Positions 1 to 8,717 of a stretch of 64,000 bases of DNA are shown one piece after another. The stretch covers positions 62,001-126,000 of the forward strand of contig NZ_JALPVJ010000009.1 in assembly GCF_023544445.1 (NCBI RefSeq). Direction: 5' to 3'. The stretch comes from Actinoplanes sp. M2I2 (GTDB taxonomy: Bacteria > Actinomycetota > Actinomycetes > Mycobacteriales > Micromonosporaceae). Numbering within the stretch: position 1 is the first letter of the stretch; the number at the start of each line of letters is the position of its first letter. The translations under genes and the position numbers were made by a program. The notes under the pieces were generated by a model, which saw nothing but the letters and a program-made list of their open reading frames with translations, did no database searches and was not told the origin of the DNA.

Positions 1-69
1 CGATCACCGTTCCCGCGGGATACCGGTGTCGTGATCAAGCCACCACGAACGATCCTGGCCGGGAGACCG

Positions 70-84
70 GACCCTATGTAGAGT
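70..84 (+). promoter_or_regulatory. padR promoter element, shared 12-mer
   Basis: GACCCTATGTAG at 70-81 recurs exactly at 1541-1552 before the GT87 gene. It overlaps a TANNNT -10 box (TAGAGT, 79-84) that ends 6 nt before the ATG at 91, so the mRNA is probably leaderless. No good -35 is visible. ATGT and ACAT half sites (76-79 and 89-92, 9 nt apart) could be a PadR operator, but only the left half is kept at the second copy. Confidence 0.45.
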
Positions 85-90
85 ACGGAC

Positions 91-417
91 ATGGGCGAGC
101 CACGGATCACCGCGTCGGTGCTGAAGGTGCTGGCCGGGCTCCTGGCCGAGCCGGGCGCGCAGCGCTACGGGCTCGAGCTCATGCAGGTGACCGGCCTGCC
201 CAGCGGCACCCTCTACCCGATCCTGGCCCGCCTCGAGCGGACCGGCTGGGTCGAGTCGCGCTGGGAGCAGATCGACCCGGCCGCCGAGGGCCGGCCCAGC
301 CGTCGCTACTACGTGCTCACCGCGGACGGCGCGGTCGCCGCCCGGCGCGAGGTCGCGCTCATGCGTCAGCAGATGTCCCGGGCCGCCGGCCCCCTGGGCC
401 ACGCCCGGGAGGCGTGA
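91..417 (+). CDS. PadR family transcriptional regulator
   Basis: A 108-residue protein of typical short PadR length. The winged helix-turn-helix spans about residues 5-85, with the family pattern LSGTLYPILARLERxGWVxS (seen as PSGTLYPILARLERTGWV) and the wing segment RRYYVLT. PadR proteins are usually local repressors. The stop overlaps the start of the next gene, a membrane protein, an arrangement common for PadR/permease-prefix pairs. The same 12-nt element precedes this gene and the GT87 gene at 1563, so it may control both itself and that gene. The ligand is unknown. Confidence 0.9.
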   Translation: MGEPRITASVLKVLAGLLAEPGAQRYGLELMQVTGLPSGTLYPILARLERTGWVESRWEQIDPAAEGRPSRRYYVLTADGAVAARREVALMRQQMSRAAGPLGHAREA

Positions 418-1508
418 TGGGCCCGGTCGATCGGGTCGCCCGGGCCGCCGTCCGGGCGGCGGCCCGGCGCTGGCCGGACGATCTGGCTCCCACCCTGCGC
501 GACGAGTGGCTGGCCGAGCTGGCCGCCGTCGCCGGGCCCCGGCGGGCCTACCGCAAGCTGGCCTTCGCGGCGTCGCTGGCGGTCTCGCCGGCCGTCGACG
601 AGCCGTCGTGGCGCGAGCGCGCGGGCGCGGTGGGACGCGCGGCCGCGGTGGCGGCCGGGGTGACGCTGCTGGCCGCGGTGGCGACGAACGTCGCGCGGGG
701 CTCCGGTGCGCCCGCGCTGCTGCTGCCCGCGGTGGCCGGGCTGATCGTGGCCGGGCGGCGGGTCCGGGGGTCGGTCGCCCTGGTCGGGGTGGCGCTGTTC
801 GCCTTCCTGTTCGCCGGCAACCCGGTGCCGATGATGCCGTTCCTGGGCGCGGCCGACATCGCGCCCCTGATCGCGGTGTGGGTGGCGGGCATCGCCCTGG
901 CGCTGCGGCTGAGACGGCGCTGGGCCGTCGCGGCGGCCGGCCTCGTCACGCTCGACCTGGCCACGATCGCCGGCTCCGCGCACGCGGCGGCCGTGCTCGG
1001 CGTGCCGGCGTGGACCGCCCCGGCCTGGTTCCCGCTCGCGTTGCTGCCCGGCGACGTGGTGTCGTTCGGCCCGCTCTTCGGTGACGGCACGGCGGCGTTC
1101 GGTGGTCTGCGGGCGTCGGGACCGGCCTTCCACGCCTCGGAGATCCTGGCGGCCAACGCGGCGGTCTCGGCCGGTCCGCTGCTGCTCTGCACGGCCTTCC
1201 TGCTCGCCCCGGCCCTGCGCCGCGGGCCGGTCCCCCGCCCCCGCCCGGCGGCTACGAGCGGCGTGGTGCGACGCCTCGGGACCGACGCGGGCCGGACGCT
1301 CGCGGGCTTGTCGGCGGCGCTGGTGGCCCTGGCGGTGGCGCCGGCGCTGCCCACCGCGGGCGCCGACGCCGATGCCGCGCTCCGGCGGATGCTCGACAAT
1401 TCGACGGCGTTCGGGTTCGGCTTCGTGGAGCATCCGGCCGGGCTCGGGGCGGTCGCCCTGCTGGCCGCGGTGCTGGCGATGCGCGCGGTCGACCGCCGGC
1501 CCGGATAA
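417..1508 (+). CDS. Polytopic membrane protein, PadR-linked
   Basis: About 363 residues with a soluble N-terminal segment (roughly 1-60, containing RDEWLAELAAV) followed by eight or so hydrophobic, Ala/Leu/Val-rich helices. This layout resembles the permease-prefix proteins that often follow PadR genes, but I recognise no transport motif. A GGGAGG ribosome site ends at 412. The start may be ATG 417 (TGATG junction with padR) or GTG 414 (GTGA junction). Translational coupling to padR suggests the regulator controls its level. Function unknown. Confidence 0.7.
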   Translation: MGPVDRVARAAVRAAARRWPDDLAPTLRDEWLAELAAVAGPRRAYRKLAFAASLAVSPAVDEPSWRERAGAVGRAAAVAAGVTLLAAVATNVARGSGAPALLLPAVAGLIVAGRRVRGSVALVGVALFAFLFAGNPVPMMPFLGAADIAPLIAVWVAGIALALRLRRRWAVAAAGLVTLDLATIAGSAHAAAVLGVPAWTAPAWFPLALLPGDVVSFGPLFGDGTAAFGGLRASGPAFHASEILAANAAVSAGPLLLCTAFLLAPALRRGPVPRPRPAATSGVVRRLGTDAGRTLAGLSAALVALAVAPALPTAGADADAALRRMLDNSTAFGFGFVEHPAGLGAVALLAAVLAMRAVDRRPG

Positions 1509-1540
1509 CAAACACGCCACAGCCCTTCCCTCGCAGCTCT

Positions 1541-1555
1541 GACCCTATGTAGCGT
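1541..1555 (+). promoter_or_regulatory. GT87 gene promoter element, shared 12-mer
   Basis: The second copy of GACCCTATGTAG (1541-1552) overlaps a TANNNT -10 (TAGCGT, 1550-1555) ending 7 nt before the ATG at 1563, which fits a leaderless start. The identity with the padR upstream element suggests co-regulation. Confidence 0.45.
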
Positions 1556-1562
1556 TCCGACT

Positions 1563-2687
1563 ATGGGTAAGCGATGGATGTGGACGCTCGCCGCGGCAGC
1601 GGCGCTGGCCACGGCGACGGCGGCCTTCTGGAAGCCGGCCGGGGCCCGGCTGACCGACCTCTCGGTCTATCTGGGCGCAGTCTCCGGCCTGGCCGACGGC
1701 GCCGGCCTCTACGACTTCACCCGCGGCGCCGCGCCCTTCACCTATCCACCCTTCGCGGCACTGCTGTTCACCCCGCTGACCTGGCTCCCCGCCGGAGTGG
1801 TGCAGATCGCCTGGACCCTGGCCACCCTGGCCACCGTCGCCGGGCTGGCCGTCCTGGTGACCCGGCAGCCCGCGGCGCGGTCCCAGCACGTGCCGGCGGC
1901 GGTGGCCGCCCTCGCGCTGATCCTGTCGGCGCCGGTTTCCTCGGACATCAAGTACGGCCAGGTCAGCCTCTTCCTGGCCGCCCTGGTCGCCGTCGACCTG
2001 CTGGCTCTGCGGCGTACGCCCGGGCACGGCGCGCTGATCGGCCTGGCCGCCGCGATCAAGCTGACGCCGCTGATCTTCATCCCGCTGCTGTGGTTCGCGG
2101 GCCGGCGGGCGGCCGCGGCCGTGGCCACCGCCACCTTCGCCGGCTGCGCCCTGGTCGGGGCGGCCACCCTGCCCACCGACTCCTGGGCGTTCTGGACCGA
2201 CAAGGTGTTCCGGCCCGACCGCCTCGGCTATGTCGACGGCGTGGGCAACCAGTCCCTCAACGGCGCCCTGCTGCGCCTGGGCATCGCCGCCGAGGCCCGG
2301 TCGACGCTGGTCGTGGCCATCGGCGGCACTCTCGCCGCGGTCGCCCTGATCCGGGCCGTCGGCCTGGCGCGCCGGTCGGACTGGCTCGCCGCCCTGACCG
2401 TCACCGGCGCGGCGAGCGTGATCCTGAGCCCGGTGTCCTGGACCCACCATCAGGTCTGGCTGGTGCTGGCCGCCCTTCTGCCGGTCGCCGGCCCGGCCTG
2501 GGCGCGCGCCGCGTGGCGGATGTGCGTCCTGGCCGTCATGATCCTGCCGGTCACCGCGCTGGGTCCGCCTCTGTTCAGCGAGTCCCGCCTGGTGCTGGCG
2601 GTCGCCGTCGCCGCGCTGGTCCCGCTCGCCACCGGCCGGGAAGTCGTCACCGCGCCGGTCGCTGAGCCGGAATACGCACACCGCTGA
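1563..2687 (+). CDS. GT87-family membrane mannosyltransferase (DUF2029)
   Basis: A 374-residue integral membrane protein with about 9-10 hydrophobic helices. It matches the GT87/DUF2029 family, whose members use polyprenyl-phosphate mannose to extend actinobacterial phosphatidylinositol mannosides, lipomannan or other envelope glycans. Seen features are the first periplasmic loop with LTDLSVYLGAV and DFTRGAAPFTYPPFAALLF (the conserved Asp and the F-x-YPP motif), and a later SWTHH motif. The acceptor cannot be told from sequence. Its 3' end overlaps the convergent surE gene by about 40 bp. Confidence 0.82.
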   Translation: MGKRWMWTLAAAAALATATAAFWKPAGARLTDLSVYLGAVSGLADGAGLYDFTRGAAPFTYPPFAALLFTPLTWLPAGVVQIAWTLATLATVAGLAVLVTRQPAARSQHVPAAVAALALILSAPVSSDIKYGQVSLFLAALVAVDLLALRRTPGHGALIGLAAAIKLTPLIFIPLLWFAGRRAAAAVATATFAGCALVGAATLPTDSWAFWTDKVFRPDRLGYVDGVGNQSLNGALLRLGIAAEARSTLVVAIGGTLAAVALIRAVGLARRSDWLAALTVTGAASVILSPVSWTHHQVWLVLAALLPVAGPAWARAAWRMCVLAVMILPVTALGPPLFSESRLVLAVAVAALVPLATGREVVTAPVAEPEYAHR

Positions 2688-3447
2688 CCTCGGCCGGCGG
2701 GCGCAGCGCGGTCACCGTCGCGAAACCCTCGGCCAGCAGGGCCAGATCGGTTCCCGGCCTCAGGTGCTCGCCGCTGCGTTCGATCGTCGTCCGGACGAAA
2801 CCCTCGCCCGCCTCGGCCACCGCGATGCCGGCCTGGCCGAACGCCGCCAGCTTGGCCTCGCGCAGCTCCGGTGCCGATTCCCGGTCGGGCACGTTGAGGT
2901 TGAGCACCGTACCGGCCGGCGCCGACGCCACCGTCTCCATCAGGGTCGCCGCCAGCGACGCCGCGGTCGACCAGTGCAGCGCGTCGTCCGACGGTACGAC
3001 GATCGCGTTGCCGCCCGACGCCGACGACACCGACGCGTCGGGGTTCAGCACGTCGAGCGACACCGCCAGGGCCCGCATCCCGTAATTGGCCGCGGTCAGC
3101 GCCGCCCCCACCGTTCCCGAGTGCAGCACCGCCCGCCCCGCATTGGCGCCCCGATTGATCCCCGACAGCACGATGTCGGGCGGCGGGCCGAACACGCCCA
3201 GCGAGGCCAGCACCACGATGTAGGCCGGCGAGGCGGCCACCCCGTACGCCTTGATCCCCGGCAGGTCGTAGGCCGAGATCACGATCTGCCCGTCGGACAC
3301 CACCGCGGTCAGCGCGGCGCTCATCCCGCTGGCCTCGTCCTGGGGCGCCGCCACCACCACGTCGTGGTCGCCGGCGACGGCCGACGCCAGCGCGTGGATG
3401 CCCGGGGCCCCCACCCCGTCGTCGTTGGTGATCAGTACCCGTGTCAC
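2647..3447 (-). CDS. surE: 5'/3'-nucleotidase SurE
   Basis: A 266-residue SurE-type metal-dependent nucleoside 5'/3'-monophosphate phosphatase. The N-terminus RVLITNDDGVGAPGI carries the metal-binding Asp pair, followed by AAPQDEASGMSAA and the loop SGINRGANAG (Asn ligand), all diagnostic. I chose GTG 3447 because it begins right before the conserved RVLITNDD strand and overlaps the upstream kinase stop as GTGA; longer readings add a low-complexity Arg-rich tail. It is probably translated from the kinase message and may salvage or clear phosphorylated nucleosides or sugars. Confidence 0.9.
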   Translation of the reverse strand: MTRVLITNDDGVGAPGIHALASAVAGDHDVVVAAPQDEASGMSAALTAVVSDGQIVISAYDLPGIKAYGVAASPAYIVVLASLGVFGPPPDIVLSGINRGANAGRAVLHSGTVGAALTAANYGMRALAVSLDVLNPDASVSSASGGNAIVVPSDDALHWSTAASLAATLMETVASAPAGTVLNLNVPDRESAPELREAKLAAFGQAGIAVAEAGEGFVRTTIERSGEHLRPGTDLALLAEGFATVTALRPPAEVSGVRIPAQRPAR

Positions 3448-4358
3448 AGCGCCTCGATCCGTACCCGGCTCATCAGCTCGCGCACCGCCTCGCCGCGACC
3501 GGTTCCCAGTCCGTGCCGGGTCACGTTGAGGGCGCCCGCGGCCGAACCGGTCCGCAGCGCCTCCTCCATCGGTCCGCCCCGGGCCAGCACCGACGCCACG
3601 CCGGCGGTCATCGAGTCGCCCGCCCCGCGATGCTCGTTCACGGTCAGCGGCGGCGGGTGCACCTCGCACGCGTTGTCGTCGAAGAGGGCCAGCGCCGGAT
3701 CGCCGGCCCGGCTGATCAGGACGCCGTCGACCCCTCCGTCGCGCAGCTTGCGCCCGGCGGCCAGCAGCGATTCCACGCTGTCGTCGTCGGCCAGGCCGTC
3801 GTCGATCAGCTCCTCGTGGCTGACCTTGACGAACGAGACCCCGCCGTCCAGGACGGCGCTCAGATAGTCGCCCGACAGGTCGGCCACCACCCGGACGCCG
3901 TTGGCCGTCAGGTCCGCGGCCAGACGACGGTAGAGCGACGCGTCGACCACCGACGGCGCGTGCGGCCCGCTCAGCAGGGCCACCCGGGAGCGCAGTCCCT
4001 CGGTGAGCGCGATGTTGTGCAGCTCGTCGAGGTCGTGGCGTTTCAGCGGCTCGCCCGGATGCTCGGCCACCGATGCGCGTTCACCGTCGCGGCGGTCGTG
4101 CACGTACCACCCGGTGGCCGAGCGCTGGGGAACCGCGCGGACCTCGAACTCCTCCGCGCCCAGGAGCGACTCGAGCAGCGTGCCGACCTCGCCGCCCAGC
4201 GCGACGCAGAGCGTCGCCGGCACACCGAGGGCGGTGATCATGCGCGCCTGCCAGACTCCCTGCCCACCGGGGTGGACGTGCAGTTCGGGCTCGGCCTGCT
4301 GTTCGATCGTCACGGTCAGGATCGGCGCGGGAGCGAATACCATCACCCGGTCGGTCAT
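3444..4358 (-). CDS. PfkB-family carbohydrate kinase (1-phosphofructokinase-like)
   Basis: A 304-residue ribokinase-fold sugar kinase. The N-terminal APAPILTVTI, the glycine segment HPGGQGVWQARMITALG, and the C-terminal HRGAGDSM motif (anion hole and catalytic Asp) place it in the PfkB/LacC/FruK branch. The loop PGGQG replaces the more usual GGKG, so the substrate may not be fructose-1-phosphate. It is followed by surE with a 4-nt overlap, suggesting the two enzymes share a phospho-compound pathway. Substrate unknown. Confidence 0.8.
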   Translation of the reverse strand: MTDRVMVFAPAPILTVTIEQQAEPELHVHPGGQGVWQARMITALGVPATLCVALGGEVGTLLESLLGAEEFEVRAVPQRSATGWYVHDRRDGERASVAEHPGEPLKRHDLDELHNIALTEGLRSRVALLSGPHAPSVVDASLYRRLAADLTANGVRVVADLSGDYLSAVLDGGVSFVKVSHEELIDDGLADDDSVESLLAAGRKLRDGGVDGVLISRAGDPALALFDDNACEVHPPPLTVNEHRGAGDSMTAGVASVLARGGPMEEALRTGSAAGALNVTRHGLGTGRGEAVRELMSRVRIEAL

Positions 4359-4432
4359 GCGGGGGGTTTACCCAGACGACAGCACATCAAGCGACCGCGG
4401 CCCGGCCGATCACGCGACCGGGCGACAGCTGG

Positions 4433-4729
4433 TCAATCGACCCGGGTGAGACGGAGGTAGCGCCGCCCGGCCGCGTGCCGGGTGCCGCGCGGCTCGACCC
4501 GCAGCCGCACCGTGGCGCCCGGTCCGAGGTGGACGGGCAGGTCGTCGCTGCCGGTCCAGTCGAGGCGGGCGCGGACCGTGTGCGGGCCGGGCGCCAGGGC
4601 CAGCGACAACTCGCGCCCGCACCGCACGACGCCCTTGACCGCGCCGTCGACGACGATCTGATAGGCCCGGGCCCGGTCGAACCAGTGGCCCGAGGGGCGT
4701 TCGACGGTGAGCGTGGCGATGACGGTCAT
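4433..4729 (-). CDS. Hypothetical beta-rich protein
   Basis: A 98-residue protein with alternating hydrophobic strands and no signal peptide or membrane helix. It contains WFDRARAYQIVVDG and LALAPGPHTVRARLDWTGS, a pattern resembling small PEGA-like or Ig-like beta sandwiches (strand, GxHxVRxxxDW turn, strand). It follows the topoisomerase gene on the same strand by 66 nt and may be the last gene of the long minus-strand operon. No function assigned. Confidence 0.6.
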   Translation of the reverse strand: MTVIATLTVERPSGHWFDRARAYQIVVDGAVKGVVRCGRELSLALAPGPHTVRARLDWTGSDDLPVHLGPGATVRLRVEPRGTRHAAGRRYLRLTRVD

Positions 4730-4795
4730 GAGGGTGATGCTCCCACCGTGAGGTTCGGACCGCAGTGACGGGCGCGATGCCGCCCGCGGCGGCGA

Positions 4796-5767
4796 TCAGT
4801 CGGTGAGCAGCTCGCGGACGGCCTGCTCGTCGGGCGAGTCGACGACCTCGCCCTCCTCGTACGCCTCGATGACGCGCGGGTCGACGTAGGACGCCCGGGC
4901 CACCGTCGGCGTGTTGCCCAGCAGCTCGGCGACCTCCTTCATGGCGTGCGAGACGGCCTTCTTGCGCTTGGCCTCGGTGGGCTGCGGGCCGGCCTCGGCG
5001 AGCGCCTCGGCCGCCTTGACCGTGCCGTGCCACGTCCGGAAGTCCTTGGCCGTCATCTTCTCGCCGCTGACCTGCCGCAGGTACTCGTTGATCTCGTCGG
5101 CGTGCAGGTCGCGCCAGCGGCGGGCCGGCTTGTCGTAGTACGCGAAGAGCCGCTGCTCCCCCCGCCGGCGGCGCTTGAGGTCCTTGAGCACCTGGCACAC
5201 CTCGCCGTCGCCGACCGTGCCCGAGTGGTGCACCCCGGACTTGCCGGTGAACTCGAGCAGCACGCACTCGCCCTTGGTGCGCACGTGCTCGGGCCGCAGC
5301 GTGGACAGCCCGAACGACGGGTCGTCCTCGCGGACCGCGTACTGGTCGCTGCCGATGCGGAACATGCCCATGTCGAGCAGCCGGACCACGGCGGCCAGCA
5401 CCCGGGCCTTGGTCAGCCCTCGCTCAGAGGTGAGATCGCCGCAGAGCTTCTCCCGGATCTCGGGCAGCCGCTCGGCCACCTCGAGCGCGTGGTCGAACTT
5501 CTTTTCGTCGCGGGCGGTCCGCCAGTCGTCGTGGTAGCGGTACTGCTTGCGCCCGGCCGCGTCGATACCGGTCGCCTGGATGTGCCCGCGCGGGTCGGGT
5601 GAGATCCACACGTCCTTCCAGGCCGGCGGGATGACCAGCTTCTTCACCCGCTCGACCTCGGCCTCGTCGGTCAGGGCCGACCCGTCGGTGTCGCGGTAGC
5701 TGAAGCCCTTGCCCGCCCGTCGCCGGCTGTAACCGGGCTTGCCGAGATCAGAACGCCGCAGCCGCAT
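4796..5767 (-). CDS. DNA topoisomerase IB (poxvirus/bacterial type)
   Basis: A 323-residue type IB topoisomerase, the family's normal bacterial size. Visible are the N-terminal KLVIPPAWKDVWISPDPRGH block, the catalytic domain with FRIGSDQYA (Arg), FTGKSGVHH (Lys), FRTWHGT (Arg) and the nucleophile Tyr in ASYVDPRVIEAY near residue 290. The enzyme relaxes DNA through a 3'-phosphotyrosine intermediate without ATP. Its start overlaps the end of the GT9 gene by 20 nt, so it is co-translated with the glycan operon although no functional link is obvious. Confidence 0.93.
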   Translation of the reverse strand: MRLRRSDLGKPGYSRRRAGKGFSYRDTDGSALTDEAEVERVKKLVIPPAWKDVWISPDPRGHIQATGIDAAGRKQYRYHDDWRTARDEKKFDHALEVAERLPEIREKLCGDLTSERGLTKARVLAAVVRLLDMGMFRIGSDQYAVREDDPSFGLSTLRPEHVRTKGECVLLEFTGKSGVHHSGTVGDGEVCQVLKDLKRRRRGEQRLFAYYDKPARRWRDLHADEINEYLRQVSGEKMTAKDFRTWHGTVKAAEALAEAGPQPTEAKRKKAVSHAMKEVAELLGNTPTVARASYVDPRVIEAYEEGEVVDSPDEQAVRELLTD

Positions 5768-6650
5768 CGGTCACCTCGTCGGGTTCGACGGCGAGCAGTG
5801 CCGGGTGCACGCCGGGTTCCATGCTGTCGCCCGGCTCGCTGCGGGTGCCGTGCCAGATCACCCGGTGCTCGGGCCGGTCGGGCGGCCCCCAGCGCTCCGG
5901 TGACATCGGCCCGAAGAGCACCACCGACGGCGTCCGGTACGCCGTCGCGAGGTGGGCGATGCCGGTGTCCCCGCTGATCACGACCCGGGCGTGGGCCACC
6001 AGCCCGGCCAGCTCACCCAGGTCGGTGGCCGGCACGGCCGACGCGTCGAGTCCCGCGCCCTCGGCGACCCGTACGGCCAGCTCCCGCTCGGAAGCCGAGC
6101 CGGTGATCAGCACGCGGTGCCCGGCCGAGCGCAACCGCCGGGCCACGGCCGCGTAACGGTCGACCGGCCAGCGGCGCGACGGCGACTTGGCCCCCGGGTG
6201 GATGATCGTCGCCCGGTCCACGACGGCCGGCGGCGCGGCGATCCGCAGATCGGTCTCGTCGGCGACGACGCCGTAGTGGCGGACGAGCCGGCACCAGCGA
6301 TGCACCTCGTGCTCCTCTGCGGTCCAGGTGGGACCGTCGAGATGCCCGGCCTCGGCGTTCGCAAACGCCCACAGCTTGGCCGGTTGGGCCGACTGCAGCA
6401 GCCGGTGCGACTCGGGCCCGCTGCCGTGCAGATTCACCGCGATCTCGGCGGCCGGCAGGGGCGTGCCCGGGTCGAGCGACGAGATCGGCACGACGCGGTC
6501 GACGCCGCCGATCAGGTCGATCAGCGGCGTCAGCCAGGTCGGGGCGCCCAGCGCCAGCGGGCGCCCGGCGAAGGCGCCGCGGAGCCCGCGCAGGGCGGGC
6601 ACCGCGGTCAGCAGATCGCCCACGCCGAGCGCGCGGAGGGCGAGGATCAC
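5748..6650 (-). CDS. GT9-family glycosyltransferase (heptosyltransferase-like)
   Basis: A 300-residue GT-B fold protein of the heptosyltransferase family. It opens with VILALRALGVGDLLTAVPALRG and ends with the sugar-nucleotide region HPGAKSPSRRWP, SGDTGIAHLATAYRTPSVVLFGPM. GT9 enzymes typically use ADP-heptose, which fits the GmhA/HldE/GmhB genes upstream. The start GTG 6650 is set by the conserved first strand and a GTGA overlap with the SDR stop; a longer reading adds non-homologous Arg-rich sequence. The acceptor is unknown. Confidence 0.88.
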   Translation of the reverse strand: MILALRALGVGDLLTAVPALRGLRGAFAGRPLALGAPTWLTPLIDLIGGVDRVVPISSLDPGTPLPAAEIAVNLHGSGPESHRLLQSAQPAKLWAFANAEAGHLDGPTWTAEEHEVHRWCRLVRHYGVVADETDLRIAAPPAVVDRATIIHPGAKSPSRRWPVDRYAAVARRLRSAGHRVLITGSASERELAVRVAEGAGLDASAVPATDLGELAGLVAHARVVISGDTGIAHLATAYRTPSVVLFGPMSPERWGPPDRPEHRVIWHGTRSEPGDSMEPGVHPALLAVEPDEVTDAAAAF

Positions 6651-7327
6651 GGGTAGGAGCTCTCCTGCTCGGCGGCGATGACGAGTTCCCGGATGGCGCA
6701 GCCGCGCGGCTGGCCGAGCGCGAACATGATCGCCGAGGCGACGTTGGCCGGGTCGTTGAGGATCGCGTCCGGGCCCGGCTTGTACTGCTCGTCGCGGTCG
6801 TCGAAGAACTTCGTGCGCATCCCGCCGGGGACGACCAGGGTGACGTTGACCTGACCGGCCAGCTCGGCCGACAGGGCCCGGGTGAAGCCGACCACGCCGA
6901 ACTTGGCCGCGCAGTAGGCGGTCGCGTCGCTGACCGCCTTGACGCCGAGCGTGGAGGCGACGGTGACGACGCCCCCGTGCGACTGCTTGAGGGCCGGGAT
7001 GGCGGCCCGGATCACGGCCGCCGTGGCGAGCAGGTCGATCGTGACGATCTTGTCCCAGGTCTCGCCCGGGATGTCGGCGAGCGCGCCCGGCACGTCCATG
7101 CCGGCCGCCGTCACGACGCCGTCGATGCCGCCGCCGGCCTGCTCGATGGCCTGCCGGGTGGCCGCCTCGGCGGCGCGGGTGTCGCTCAGGTCGCACTCGA
7201 TCCAGGGGACGCCGTCGGCCGGCGCCTGCCGGTCGATGACGAACGGGCGTCCGCCGGCCTTGACGACGGCGTCGACGACGGCTGCGCCGAGGCCGCTGGA
7301 GCCGCCGGTGACGATGACTGCGTCCAT
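6647..7327 (-). CDS. SDR family NAD(P)-dependent oxidoreductase
   Basis: A 226-residue classical short-chain dehydrogenase with the TGGSSGLGAA nucleotide-binding glycine motif at residue 7, the NAG-equivalent TAAGMD, the catalytic Ser in TVASTLG and the YCAAK Tyr/Lys pair. It sits 7 nt after hldE and overlaps the GT9 gene. It is too short and has the wrong motif set for the ADP-heptose 6-epimerase HldD, so I infer it oxidises or reduces a sugar intermediate or glycan precursor instead. Confidence 0.85.
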   Translation of the reverse strand: MDAVIVTGGSSGLGAAVVDAVVKAGGRPFVIDRQAPADGVPWIECDLSDTRAAEAATRQAIEQAGGGIDGVVTAAGMDVPGALADIPGETWDKIVTIDLLATAAVIRAAIPALKQSHGGVVTVASTLGVKAVSDATAYCAAKFGVVGFTRALSAELAGQVNVTLVVPGGMRTKFFDDRDEQYKPGPDAILNDPANVASAIMFALGQPRGCAIRELVIAAEQESSYP

Positions 7328-7334
7328 GCTGTTT

Positions 7335-8717
7335 CTACCTCCGGGTGGGTGCGGCCTGAGCCGCGGCGATGGTGCGGGTGGTCGAACGGCCGTCGAGGTA
7401 GGGCACGAAGACGGTCTGCCCGCCCCAGCGTTCGACGAGTTCGGATTCGGGGACGGAGTCGTAGTCGCCGCCCTTGACCCAGACGTCCGGTCGCAGCCAG
7501 GTCAGCACGGCCTCGGGGGTGGCCTCGTCGAAGACCACGACGGCGTCGACGCAGTCCAGGGCGGCGAGCAGGCGGCTGCGGTCGTTCTGCGAGTTGAGCG
7601 GGCGCTCCGGGCCCTTGAGCCCGCGGACCGAGTCGTCGCTGTTGAGGCAGACGATCAGGCAGTCGCCGAGCTTGCGGGCGGCCCGCAGGGTGGCCAGGTG
7701 ACCGACGTGGAGCAGGTCGAAGCAGCCGCCGGTGGCCACCACGGTCCCGCCCCGGGCCCGCACCTCGGCGGCGAGCTTGCCGACCTCCTCGGCGCCGATC
7801 CGCTCGGGGGCCTGCTCCACCGGCTCGGCCGGTGGGGCCAGCGCCGCGCTCACGCCGCCCGCGGCGACGTAGGTCGAGGCGGCCTCGACCGCCTGCTGGA
7901 CGGCCTCGGAGACCAGCGCCCCCTGGGCCAGCGCGAGCGCGGCGGTCGCGGCGAACCGGTCGCCCGCGCCGCAGGTGTCGCCGTCCGCGACCGCCGGGGC
8001 CGGCACGACCAGCGGCGTCTGGCCCGAGTGACACAGCACCGCGCCGTCGGGGCCGCAGGTCACCACGACCGCGCCGGCCCGCCAGTGCTGCCGCAGGGCC
8101 TGACCGCCGCGCTGGGCCGCGGCCAGGGTCGAGCCGCCACCGGCGTCGCCGGAGAGCTTGCGGACCTCGGCCAGGTTGGGGGTGACCAGCCGGGCGTTGG
8201 GCACCGGCTGGGGGCCGTTGGGGTGCGGGTCCCAGACGATCGGAGCCTTGGTCTCGCCGAGCGCGCGACGCAGCGCCGGGTGCCGGGCCACGCCCCGCCC
8301 GTAGTCGCTGACCAGGATCGCCTTGGCCCCGCGGAGCAGCTCCAGGACCGCCTCGGCGGCCTCGCCGGGCGGCTGCGGCTCGCCTCCGCGGTCGAGGCGC
8401 AGCAGGACCTGGCCGTCGGCGCGCAGGCGCACCTTCTCCGGCGTGGAACCGGGCAGCGGCAACGCGTACACCCGGACCCCGGCCTCGGTCAGCAGCTCGC
8501 TCAGCCGGGCGCCGCCGGCGTCGTCGGCCAGCGCGGTGACCAGGGCGACCTCCTCCCCGGACTGGGCGGCCAGCAGCGCGGCCAGCCCGGCGCCGCCGGG
8601 ACGCTCGGACACGTGCTCCTCGTCGAGCACGGGCGCCGGGGCGTCCGGGGCGACCCGGCGGACGCTTCCGTTCACGTCCCGGTCGAGCAGGGTGTCGCCG
8701 ACGATGACCAGACTCAT
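7335..8717 (-). CDS. hldE: Bifunctional heptose-7-P kinase/heptose-1-P adenylyltransferase
   Basis: A 460-residue two-domain enzyme. Residues 1-300 form a PfkB kinase (VGDTLLDRDVNG at the start, DTCGAGDRF with catalytic Asp253). Residues 320-460 form a nucleotidyltransferase (GGCFDLLHVGHL with HxGH at 337-340, then VKGGDYD). It phosphorylates D-glycero-D-manno-heptose 7-phosphate at C1 and later adds AMP to give ADP-heptose. ATG 8717 overlaps the gmhA stop as ATGA. The usual partner steps, GmhA and GmhB, are in the same operon. Confidence 0.92.
   Translation of the reverse strand: MSLVIVGDTLLDRDVNGSVRRVAPDAPAPVLDEEHVSERPGGAGLAALLAAQSGEEVALVTALADDAGGARLSELLTEAGVRVYALPLPGSTPEKVRLRADGQVLLRLDRGGEPQPPGEAAEAVLELLRGAKAILVSDYGRGVARHPALRRALGETKAPIVWDPHPNGPQPVPNARLVTPNLAEVRKLSGDAGGGSTLAAAQRGGQALRQHWRAGAVVVTCGPDGAVLCHSGQTPLVVPAPAVADGDTCGAGDRFAATAALALAQGALVSEAVQQAVEAASTYVAAGGVSAALAPPAEPVEQAPERIGAEEVGKLAAEVRARGGTVVATGGCFDLLHVGHLATLRAARKLGDCLIVCLNSDDSVRGLKGPERPLNSQNDRSRLLAALDCVDAVVVFDEATPEAVLTWLRPDVWVKGGDYDSVPESELVERWGGQTVFVPYLDGRSTTRTIAAAQAAPTRR

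Noticed and set aside
2647..3669. Longer 340-residue version of SurE
   Set aside because: The extra N-terminus is antisense-like Arg-rich sequence overlapping the kinase; the conserved RVLITNDD strand begins right after GTG 3447.
6647..7327. HldD (ADP-heptose 6-epimerase) for the SDR in the heptose operon
   Set aside because: The protein is only 226 residues with a classical YxxxK SDR layout, whereas HldD is an extended SDR of about 310 residues.
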